A stretch of 13,096 nt of DNA from Acidiferrobacteraceae bacterium (GTDB lineage Bacteria; Pseudomonadota; Gammaproteobacteria; Acidiferrobacterales; Acidiferrobacteraceae): the NCBI GenBank assembly GCA_027343725.1, contig DAHWKH010000127.1:1-13096 (forward strand). Reading direction: 5' to 3'. The notes beneath the pieces are model-generated. The model made no database searches. It was not told where the DNA came from and was given only the letters and a program-made list of their open reading frames with translations. The number at the start of each line of letters is the position of its first letter. Within the stretch, counting starts at the first letter, position 1. The position numbers were made by a program, and so were the translations under genes. Shown piece after piece: positions 1 to 7,870 of this stretch.

Positions 1-1124
<1,124 letters not shown>

Positions 1125-1127
1125 CGC

Positions 1128-4127
1128 TTAGCCCTTGACCCGTGCGCTGCGCCTGAGCCGCGCCTGAAGCCTGCGCGCGACGTCCCCGAAAAGCTCGGTC
1201 TGCGTGGGATGCGGATGAATCGCCGACCCCACCTGTGCAAGCGTGAGTTCCGCGCTTACCATGAGGACCGCCGATCCGATGAGGGTATCGGCATGATCGG
1301 CCAGGAAATGGACGCCCAGCACCCGCTGGCTCTCTTTATCGGCGACGAGCTTGATGAAGCCCGCGGTCTCGCCCGTGATCATGGCCTTGGCATCGATCGC
1401 AAACGGCACCTTGGCCTCCACGGGATCGAACCCGGCGGCGCGCGCCTGATCGGACGTGAGACCCACGAACGCCGCCTGCGGGCGCGTAAAGATCACGCCG
1501 CAGTCCTTGGCCGAGTCGTAGGCGGCCGCGTGCCCGAGAATCGTCTGCGCGGCCACCCGCCCCTGGTGACCGGCGGTATGGGCCAGCATGTATCCCCCGA
1601 CCACATCGCCCACGGCGAAAATGTGACGAGCGCTCGTGCGCCCCTGCGCGTCGACCGCGATGGCCCCGTGCTCGACGCGCACGCCTGCGCGCTCGAGCGC
1701 CAGCGGCTCGGTCACCGGCCTCTTGCCGGTCGCGATCAGGACGTAATCGGCCTTCACGACGTGTTCTGCATCCCCGGCCCGGTAATGCACCGCGACGCGT
1801 CCCGGCGAACCCGTAAGCGCTGTCACCGCGGCTTGCGTGATCACGGTCAAGCGCTTGTCCTCGGCCAGGAGGGCCGCCAACTGCGTCGCCACCTCGCCCT
1901 CGACCTCCGGTAGAATCCGCTCGCGCGCCTCGAGGACCGTTACCTGGCTCCCGAAGTCGGCAAAAATCTGCGCCATCTCGAGACCGATCGCGCCGGCGCC
2001 CACGATCACGAGACGCTTGGGCGCGCCGTCGAGCCGCCAGACCGTGTCTGATGTCAGGACCGCCTCGCCGTCGGCGCCGGGGATGGGCGGCACAAAGGGC
2101 GGGGCGCCGGTCGCAATGACGGCGCTGCCGAACGTGATGCGCGCGCCGGCCGCACCCGCCTGCGGGGCTTGGCGCGCGTAGCGGTCGCTCGTCGGACTCG
2201 GGGCCACGATCACACTGTGCTCGGAGTCGAAATACGCAAACCCTTGGCGCACGTCGATGCGCACCCCTTTGTCGGTCTTCAGGGCCATCTCACCGCGCGT
2301 CTCCAGGACGCGCCGGCGCATGGCATCGAGTTTCGGCCAGCTGAGCTTGGGGTCATCGGTGCGCAGAACGCCGAGATCGGCGTCATGCACGCGGTCACGC
2401 AGGCGGTCGGCCGCCGCCCGCCAGGCCTTCGACGGGATGCAGCCGCGCCACAGGCACTCCCCGCCCGGCAAGGGCGCGTCGTTCACGAGAATCACCCGCT
2501 TGCCGTGATCCGCGAGCTCGCGCGCGCAATCCTCGCCGCCCGGGCCGCCGCCGAGGACCAGGACATCGCAGTCGTAGCCCGTGGTGTCGAGGGGCGCGGG
2601 CGCCATGGTGGCGCTCGCGGCCGCGGCCCCCGAAAGCCACGCCGGATCTTCCACCAAACCCTTGAACGTGTTCAGAAACTTCGCCGCCTCGGCACCGTTG
2701 ATGATGCGGTGGTCGGCGGTCATCGTGACCGGCATGCCCTGCGGCTGGGTGCTCGCGATCGCAAAGATCGCCGAGGTGCCGGGGACGGGTATGGCGTCGA
2801 ATTGCGCGACCCCCAGCATGCCCATGTTGGAAATCGTGAAGGTCGGATTCGAATACTCCTCGGGCTTCAAGCGCTTGAGGCGCGCGCGCGCCACGAGATC
2901 CCGCCACTGGGCGTTCAGATCCTCGAGGCTGCGGCGGGCCACGTCCCGCAACACCGGCACCACGAGCCCCATGCCCTCCGTTTCGACCGCAAGCCCGACG
3001 TCCACCTGCTCGCGCTCGAGGATGCGATCCTCGTGTTGATAGACGGCGTTGATGCGCGGGTGCCGGCCAATGGCGCGCGCGGCGGCCGCTGCGAGCAGCA
3101 CCGTGAGCGAAACCTGGCGGGCCTTGGCGGCCGCCGCCAAGTGCGCGGGATCGACATAAACCAGGACGCGGAACAAGGGCATGGAGAGCGAGTACTCCAT
3201 GTTCTGGCTCACGGCCTTTTCCATGCTGTCCATGGGCCGCCCCTGTCCCGGCACCTGGAAGATCCGCTTCGCGAGAAGCCTCGGTCCGCCGCTCGCGCTC
3301 CCGACGTCCGCGGCCACGATCCGCCCGCCCGGGCCGCTTGCCGGGACGCTATTGATATCGATGCCGTGGGCGCCCGCGAGCTGGCGCGCGTAGGGGCTTG
3401 CCACGCCCTTCTGGGGGCGCGGCGCCGGAGTGGCGCCGTGGGGCATGGCGGGCGCGCGGGTCTTGGGTCGTGCGCTCCCGGACGGGATCGGGGTATGGGC
3501 CTGGGCCTCGGGCGAGCGCGCCGGCGCCTGCGTTTGCGGCGCGCGCGTGCTGTCGAGGACGGATGCGGCCTCGGAGACCAGGTAGGCGATCGGCGCGCCG
3601 ACCGCGACCACATCGCCCACCGGCGCAAGCGGCCCCGAGAGATAGCCCTCGCGGAACACCTCGACGTCCATGATGGCCTTGTCGGTCTCGACGGTGGCCA
3701 CCACCGTGCCGCGCGCAATGAGGTCGCCGATGGCCTTCTCCCACGAGACGATCGTGCCCTCGGCCATGGTGTCGGAGAGTTGCGGCATGGCGATCGTGTG
3801 GCCCGCGGGGACCACGTCCTCGGACACCGGCGCGGCCTCGGGCGCCGAGACCGCAGGCTGTGCGTCAGCGGTCACCTCGCCCGCCTCGGCGACGAGACGC
3901 GCGATCGGTTCACCGACCGCGATCGGGACACCGGGCGCCGCCAGCGGCCCCGAGAGATAGCCCTCGCGGAACACCTCGACGTCCATGATGGCCTTGTCGG
4001 TCTCGACAGTGGCCACTACCGTGCCGCGCGCAATGGGGTCGCCGACGGCCTTCTCCCACGAGACGATCGTGCCCTCCGTCATGGTGTCGGAGAGTTGCGG
4101 CATTTTGATCAGGAACGGCTCCGCCAT
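1128..4127 (-). CDS. pdhC: Fused PDH E2 (acetyltransferase) and E3-type dihydrolipoamide dehydrogenase
   Basis: A 999-residue fusion of two enzymes that are usually separate. Order: lipoyl domain 1 (about 3-80, ETDKA with lipoyl Lys45); Ala/Pro linker; lipoyl domain 2 (about 112-187, Lys150); long Pro/Ala linker; peripheral-subunit-binding domain (about 243-276); E2 catalytic core (about 290-497); short Ala/Pro linker; E3-type flavoprotein (about 517-999). E2 transfers acetyl from lipoyl to CoA; E3 reoxidises dihydrolipoyl using FAD and NAD. The E2 motif reads DHRIING (472-478), with Asn477 where most E2s have Asp. E3 shows FAD motif GGGPGG (526-531), redox pair Cys558/Cys563 in GGECLWRGCIPSK, NAD motif GAGAIG (710-715), and the catalytic His973/Glu978 in HPHPTQTE. 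No in-frame stop interrupts the join. The ATG at 4127 has AGGA upstream. It lies 36 nt after pdhB and just before argG. Oxo-acid specificity is inferred from the E1 genes. Confidence 0.95.
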   Translation of the reverse strand: MAEPFLIKMPQLSDTMTEGTIVSWEKAVGDPIARGTVVATVETDKAIMDVEVFREGYLSGPLAAPGVPIAVGEPIARLVAEAGEVTADAQPAVSAPEAAPVSEDVVPAGHTIAMPQLSDTMAEGTIVSWEKAIGDLIARGTVVATVETDKAIMDVEVFREGYLSGPLAPVGDVVAVGAPIAYLVSEAASVLDSTRAPQTQAPARSPEAQAHTPIPSGSARPKTRAPAMPHGATPAPRPQKGVASPYARQLAGAHGIDINSVPASGPGGRIVAADVGSASGGPRLLAKRIFQVPGQGRPMDSMEKAVSQNMEYSLSMPLFRVLVYVDPAHLAAAAKARQVSLTVLLAAAAARAIGRHPRINAVYQHEDRILEREQVDVGLAVETEGMGLVVPVLRDVARRSLEDLNAQWRDLVARARLKRLKPEEYSNPTFTISNMGMLGVAQFDAIPVPGTSAIFAIASTQPQGMPVTMTADHRIINGAEAAKFLNTFKGLVEDPAWLSGAAAASATMAPAPLDTTGYDCDVLVLGGGPGGEDCARELADHGKRVILVNDAPLPGGECLWRGCIPSKAWRAAADRLRDRVHDADLGVLRTDDPKLSWPKLDAMRRRVLETRGEMALKTDKGVRIDVRQGFAYFDSEHSVIVAPSPTSDRYARQAPQAGAAGARITFGSAVIATGAPPFVPPIPGADGEAVLTSDTVWRLDGAPKRLVIVGAGAIGLEMAQIFADFGSQVTVLEARERILPEVEGEVATQLAALLAEDKRLTVITQAAVTALTGSPGRVAVHYRAGDAEHVVKADYVLIATGKRPVTEPLALERAGVRVEHGAIAVDAQGRTSARHIFAVGDVVGGYMLAHTAGHQGRVAAQTILGHAAAYDSAKDCGVIFTRPQAAFVGLTSDQARAAGFDPVEAKVPFAIDAKAMITGETAGFIKLVADKESQRVLGVHFLADHADTLIGSAVLMVSAELTLAQVGSAIHPHPTQTELFGDVARRLQARLRRSARVKG
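3631..3788 (-). repeat. Direct repeat copy B: DNA for lipoyl domain 2
   Basis: 158 bp that match 3946-4103 at all but 6 positions by my hand alignment, including about 62 identical bases from the 3631 end. It encodes the half of lipoyl domain 2 around Lys150. Sequence just below 3631 is visibly more diverged from its counterpart below 3946. Confidence 0.9.
3946..4103 (-). repeat. Direct repeat copy A: DNA for lipoyl domain 1
   Basis: Partner of 3631-3788, offset by 315 bp and so in frame. It encodes the half of lipoyl domain 1 around Lys45. Four of the six differences are G/A or C/T changes scattered singly; the other two fall in one codon (GGC against CGT on the plus strand). The pattern fits an internal domain duplication kept alike by recombination. 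Confidence 0.9.
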
Positions 4128-4163
4128 GGGGACTGATCCTATCCAGACGTTGGGATCCAGCCG

Positions 4164-5144
4164 CTATGCGCGGCCGACCACCTTGAGGGCCGCCGCCACG
4201 ACATCGTCGACGTCGGGAATGGCGGCCTTCTCGAGGCTCCGATTGTACGGGACCGGGACATCGGCCGCATGCACGCGCACCGGCTGCGAATCCAATGCGA
4301 AAAAGCACTCCTCGACGATCACGGAGATGATTTCGGCGCCCACGCCGACCGTCGCCTCGTCCTCCTCCGCGATCACGACGTTGTGCGTCTTTTCGACCGA
4401 ACGCCGGATCGTGTCGCGGTCGATGGGTCGCAGGGCGCGCAAGTCCAGGACCTCCGCCGACACCCCCATGGCCGAGAGCTTATCGGCCGCAGACAGGCAC
4501 AGATGGACGCTGTAGTTGTAGCCGATGAGCGTGACATCGCTGCCCGCACGCACGATTTCCGCGCCTTCCAGCGGGCGGAACACCTCATTGTCCGGGACCT
4601 CGCCGCGCATATTGTACATGCTCTCGTGCTCGATGATGATCACCGGGTCATTACAGCGCACGGCCGATTTCAGCATCCCGTAGGCGTCGAGGGGGTTGCG
4701 GGGCGTCACGACGCGCAGGCCGGGCGTGCTCATGAACATGCGCGCCAAACGCGCGGAGTGCTGGGCCGCCAGCTGATGGGCGGTGCCGCCGGGCGTGCGC
4801 ATCACGATTGGGCACGAGGCCCGACCGCCCGACATGTATCGGATCTTCGCGGCCGCGTTGATCAAGGTATCGAGCGCGAGCAACGCGAAATTGATCGACA
4901 TGATCTCGATGATCGGACGCATGCCCGCCATCGAGGCGCCGATGCCGATACCGGTATAGGAATTCTCCGAGATCGGCGTGTCGATGATCCGCGCGGCGCC
5001 GTACTTTTGGTAAAGACCCGATGTCGCCTTGTAGGTGCCGCCGGCGACACCGATGTCCTCGCCCATGGCGATGACCATCGGATCGTTTGCGAGCTCCTCG
5101 TCATGCGCGCGACGTATCGCCTCCCAATAGGCCATTTCAGCCAT
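4164..5144 (-). CDS. pdhB: Pyruvate dehydrogenase E1 component, beta subunit
   Basis: Forms the alpha2-beta2 thiamine-diphosphate E1 enzyme with the preceding gene product; E1 decarboxylates pyruvate and acetylates the lipoyl arm of E2. At 326 residues it has the usual family length. Visible family marks are MGEDIGVAGG (27-36), TPISEN with the conserved ThDP-contacting Glu60, and the C-terminal EEDEATVGVGAEI and VRVHAADVPVPYN stretches of the transketolase C-terminal fold. Its ATG (5144-5142) overlaps the pdhA TGA (5139-5137) in an 8-nt ATGGCTGA overlap, so translation is probably coupled. M4 is a possible later start but loses conserved sequence context. A related acetoin or branched-chain oxo-acid E1 is a less likely alternative. 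Confidence 0.95.
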   Translation of the reverse strand: MAEMAYWEAIRRAHDEELANDPMVIAMGEDIGVAGGTYKATSGLYQKYGAARIIDTPISENSYTGIGIGASMAGMRPIIEIMSINFALLALDTLINAAAKIRYMSGGRASCPIVMRTPGGTAHQLAAQHSARLARMFMSTPGLRVVTPRNPLDAYGMLKSAVRCNDPVIIIEHESMYNMRGEVPDNEVFRPLEGAEIVRAGSDVTLIGYNYSVHLCLSAADKLSAMGVSAEVLDLRALRPIDRDTIRRSVEKTHNVVIAEEDEATVGVGAEIISVIVEECFFALDSQPVRVHAADVPVPYNRSLEKAAIPDVDDVVAAALKVVGRA

Positions 5145-6150
5145 GGCGCTCTCCCGGAACCAAAGGGCCGATCCAACGGGGATCGGGCGGTTCTTCCAGA
5201 CAATATTGGTTCAGGTCCTCGACCCGCGGCTCGGGGCTCTCCTCGGCGAAACGCACCACGTCGGTCTCGATTTCCTCCAATACCGCCTTTTCCATCTCGG
5301 CGATATCGTCATCGCTCATGACCCCTTCGGTCTTCAGGCGTTCGCTGTAGATCGTGATGGGATCGCGCGCCAGCCACTCCCGCTCCTCGTCCTTCGAGCG
5401 ATACGCGTTCGAGTCGGACATCGAGTGGCCGCGCTGGCGATAGGTCATGAATTCCACGAAATAGGGCCCGGCTCCGCTGCGCACGTGATCGATGGCCTCA
5501 CGCGCGGCGGCCATGACGACATCGATGTCCTGGCCGTCGTGCTGACTGCTCGGGATATTGTAAGCCGTCGCCCGTTTGTATTGATCGATCACGGCCGACG
5601 ACCGGTCGATGCGGGTCCCGATGGCGTACAAGTTGTTTTCGCACACGAACAATACCGGCAACTTCCACAGCGACGCCATATTCAGGGTCTCATGGAAGGT
5701 CCCCTGGTTGTTGGCGCCGTCGCCGAGAAAACAGATCGCGATCTGATCCGTGCCCTTGTGCTTGCAGGCCAATGCAAGCCCCGCCGCCAGGGGAAAGGGC
5801 TGCCCGACCAGGGCGTAACCGCCCATGAAATGCACGGAGGGGTCGAAGATATGCATGGAGCCGCCCCGTCCGCGGCTCGATCCCGTGACCTTGCCGTACA
5901 GCTCCGCCATGACCTCGCGCGCCGGGGCCCCGCATTTCATCGCGTGCACGTGGTCCCGGTAGCCCGTTATGACGTAATCGTGGCCGCGGCGGGCCATCTC
6001 CAGGACGCCGGTCGCCACCGCCTCCTGCCCCGAGTACAGATGGAGAAACCCTCCGATCTTGCGCTCCATGTACGCCTCGAAGGACCGCTCCTCGAAACGG
6101 CGGAAGAAAATCATTTCCCGTAACAGGCGTTTGCGATCGCTGCTGTTCAT
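5137..6150 (-). CDS. pdhA: Pyruvate dehydrogenase E1 component, alpha subunit
   Basis: Thiamine-diphosphate-binding half of the heterotetrameric E1 that starts pyruvate oxidation to acetyl-CoA. The 337-residue product starts at the ATG 6150-6148, chosen because AGGA (6159-6156) lies 5 nt upstream and homology begins at once (RKRLLREMIFFRRFEE). The frame is open further, to an ATG at 6291, but that stretch is Pro/Arg-rich, unlike the family, and covers the promoter. Motifs: HLYSGQEA, YRDHVHA, GRGGSMH, the ThDP motif from GDG (143-145) to ENN (171-173), and the mobile loop RGHSMSDSNAYR near 240-251. The wording is close to the plastid/cyanobacterial style of E1 alpha. It is first in the operon and carries the promoter. 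Confidence 0.95.
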   Translation of the reverse strand: MNSSDRKRLLREMIFFRRFEERSFEAYMERKIGGFLHLYSGQEAVATGVLEMARRGHDYVITGYRDHVHAMKCGAPAREVMAELYGKVTGSSRGRGGSMHIFDPSVHFMGGYALVGQPFPLAAGLALACKHKGTDQIAICFLGDGANNQGTFHETLNMASLWKLPVLFVCENNLYAIGTRIDRSSAVIDQYKRATAYNIPSSQHDGQDIDVVMAAAREAIDHVRSGAGPYFVEFMTYRQRGHSMSDSNAYRSKDEEREWLARDPITIYSERLKTEGVMSDDDIAEMEKAVLEEIETDVVRFAEESPEPRVEDLNQYCLEEPPDPRWIGPLVPGERHG

Positions 6151-6155
6151 CTCTT

Positions 6156-6159
6156 TCCT
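6156..6159 (-). promoter_or_regulatory. Shine-Dalgarno of pdhA
   Basis: AGGA on the minus strand, 5 nt before the ATG at 6150, within AGGAAAGAG. It decides the start at codon 48 of the longer open frame. Confidence 0.75.
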
Positions 6160-6229
6160 GAATCGTGGGGGTGGACGGGCCAAGCCCTCGGGCACAAAAG
6201 ATCCGTGCGCCGGGCTTGAGCGCCGGGGT

Positions 6230-6258
6230 ATGATCGGGGTTTTGGGGATGGAGGTCAA
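6230..6258 (-). promoter_or_regulatory. Sigma70-like promoter of the PDH operon
   Basis: Minus-strand -35 TTGACC (6258-6253, 5 of 6 consensus bases), 17-nt spacer, then -10 GATCAT (6235-6230, 4 of 6). It predicts a transcript start near 6223 and a leader of about 70 nt. The -35 lies within the 5' region of the divergent aminopeptidase gene, between its two possible starts (6248 and 6269). The plus strand shows TATGAT over the same -10 bases, but without a matching -35. Confidence 0.6.
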
Positions 6259-6268
6259 GGCAAAAACC

Positions 6269-7732
6269 ATGGCGGCATTCACGGCCCCCAAACTGCGTTA
6301 TCGCAAACCCGGCCGGGCGCAGGAGGCGCCGGGGGATTACGATCACATCGCGCTGATCGTGCTCGACCGCGACGCGCTCTCGGCGGCGCCTTTCGGCGAC
6401 GTCCTGGCCGCGCGCATGAAACGCCGCGCGAGCAAGACCCCGCCCGGGACGGTCTTTCTGACCGAAGCACCGAACACCGCCGGAACGACGCTCGCGGTCG
6501 GATTCCTGGGCGCGGACATGGAACCGTTCGCGCTGCAGGAACTCGCGCGCAAGCTCGTCGCCTTCAAAAGCGGTACGCGGCGCGCGGCCGTCATGGCGCC
6601 GGGCCTTTCCCCGGAGATCAGACGGCGCGCCCTCGATGCCCTTGTCCAGTGTCTCTACGCGCGCGCGCCGTTACCGCATTTCCGCGCCGATGACGCAGCC
6701 CCCGCCCCGCCCGTGGTCGACGTCTTTGGCTTGGACGATAACGATCGCCGCCAGCGCGCGGCGGCGCGCGGCAATCACCTCGCGCGCGCGCTCACCGTCC
6801 TGCCCGGCAACCATCTGACACCACGCCTCTACGTGAAACGCGTCAAGGCGCTGGCGGCGGAAAACGGCTGGCAATTCGGGTTTTGGGACGAGAAACGGCT
6901 CGCGACGCTCGGCGCGGGCGCGTTTCTGGCGGTCACGCGCAGCGAGGCCGTCGGCGCCGGCATCGTGCACGTGCGTTACAAGCCGCGCCGGGCCACCAAG
7001 GCCCCGGTGGCCTTGGTGGGCAAGGGGATCTGTTTCGACACGGGCGGCGTCAATGTCAAGCCCGCGCGCTCGATGTACGGCATGCACGAGGACATGGAAG
7101 GGAGCGCGGTGGCGCTCGGCACCCTGCTCGCCTTGACCGAACTGAAAGTCCCCTTCGTCGTCGATTGCTACCTCGCGATCGCCGAAAACGCCATCGGCCC
7201 GCGTTCCTATCGGCCGAACGACGTGGTGCGCGCGAGCAACGGCACCACCATCGAGATCGTCCACACGGACGCGGAAGGGCGCATGGTCTTGGCCGACACC
7301 CTGGCGCTCGCGTGCCGCGCGCGCCCGGCCCTGGTCATCGATTACGCGACCCTGACCGGGACCTGCGTGTACGCGCTCGGCACGCGCATGACCGGTGTTT
7401 TCACAAACCGTCCGGAATGGTCGGCGCGGATCCTGGAGGCCGGCCGGCAAAGCGGTGAGCGTGTGTGGGCTTTTCCGCTCGAAGAGGATTACGCGGAGGC
7501 CATCAAAAGCGACATCGCCGACGTCAAGCAATGCGCCCAGGACGGCGAGGCCGACCACATCCTGGCCGCGCTGTTCCTGAAGCGCTTCCTGCGGCACGAC
7601 CCGGCGTGGATCCATCTCGACCTGTCGGCCGGCCGCCACAAGGGCGGGCTCGGGGCCGTGCCCACGGACGTCACGGGTTTCGGCGTCCATTGGAGTCTCG
7701 CGCTGCTGGCGGACGGCCGGTGGGACTGGTGA
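6269..7732 (+). CDS. M17-family leucyl aminopeptidase (divergent PepA-like)
   Basis: Cytoplasmic two-metal aminopeptidase that frees N-terminal residues from peptides. 487 residues against about 500 for E. coli PepA. The catalytic set is intact when aligned by motif: metal ligands Lys252, Asp257, Asp275, Asp334, Glu336, with catalytic Lys264 and Arg338. The signature reads HTDAEGRM instead of NTDAEGRL, and the C-terminal region (DGEADHILAALFLKRF, then WIHLDLSAG) departs from canonical PepA, so this is a side branch of M17 and substrate preference is open. Start: ATG 6269 has GAGG and AAGG upstream; ATG 6248 would add seven residues and is possible. It is divergent from pdhA and shares its 118-bp gap. 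PepA proteins can also bind DNA, but nothing here shows that. Confidence 0.88.
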   Translation: MAAFTAPKLRYRKPGRAQEAPGDYDHIALIVLDRDALSAAPFGDVLAARMKRRASKTPPGTVFLTEAPNTAGTTLAVGFLGADMEPFALQELARKLVAFKSGTRRAAVMAPGLSPEIRRRALDALVQCLYARAPLPHFRADDAAPAPPVVDVFGLDDNDRRQRAAARGNHLARALTVLPGNHLTPRLYVKRVKALAAENGWQFGFWDEKRLATLGAGAFLAVTRSEAVGAGIVHVRYKPRRATKAPVALVGKGICFDTGGVNVKPARSMYGMHEDMEGSAVALGTLLALTELKVPFVVDCYLAIAENAIGPRSYRPNDVVRASNGTTIEIVHTDAEGRMVLADTLALACRARPALVIDYATLTGTCVYALGTRMTGVFTNRPEWSARILEAGRQSGERVWAFPLEEDYAEAIKSDIADVKQCAQDGEADHILAALFLKRFLRHDPAWIHLDLSAGRHKGGLGAVPTDVTGFGVHWSLALLADGRWDW

Positions 7733-7789
7733 TGCGGGCGGTCTAGGCTGGATTTTCCCGCCGGCCGGGAGTATTATGCGCCGCTTGAT

Positions 7790-7819
7790 CGGACTGCCGC
7801 GAACGGCGGCCGCGGTCCG
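7790..7819 (+). other. Leader hairpin 1 upstream of argD
   Basis: CGGAC (7790-7794) pairs with GTCCG (7815-7819), and GCCGC (7796-7800) pairs with GCGGC (7806-7810) around a 5-nt loop; a single T faces an internal CGCG. It lies between the aminopeptidase stop and argD, upstream of a second, terminator-like hairpin. Confidence 0.5.
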
Positions 7820-7828
7820 TGGATTCGC

Positions 7829-7860
7829 AAGCGCCCTGCTACCCCGGGCGCTTTATCTTT
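7829..7860 (+). terminator. Intrinsic-terminator-like hairpin in the argD leader
   Basis: A perfect 8-bp stem AAGCGCCC (7829-7836) with GGGCGCTT (7846-7853), a 9-nt loop, then TATCTTT running into one more T. It could end the aminopeptidase transcript. However, only 10 nt separate the T-run from the argD ATG, too little for a new promoter, so argD transcription has to read through it. That is the layout of an attenuator. Confidence 0.55.
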
Positions 7861-7870
7861 TGGGGGCGCG

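Noticed and set aside
2169..4136. A 655-codon plus-strand open frame opposite the E2-E3 gene
   Set aside because: Its product is Arg/His/Gly/Ala-rich low-complexity sequence and it mirrors a clearly conserved gene on the other strand; it is a shadow of high-GC codon use.
6229..6234. TATGAT as a plus-strand promoter for the aminopeptidase gene
   Set aside because: No acceptable -35 lies 16-18 nt upstream; the minus-strand reading is much better.
6151..6291. Extension of pdhA to an upstream ATG at 6291
   Set aside because: The extra 47 residues are unlike the E1 alpha family, would include the promoter, and a good ribosome site marks the start at 6150.
7772..7777. TATTAT as the argD promoter -10
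   Set aside because: The only -35 at a fitting distance is TGGATT (7749-7754), a poor match, and the same bases may form the start of a leader ORF; I left it unannotated.
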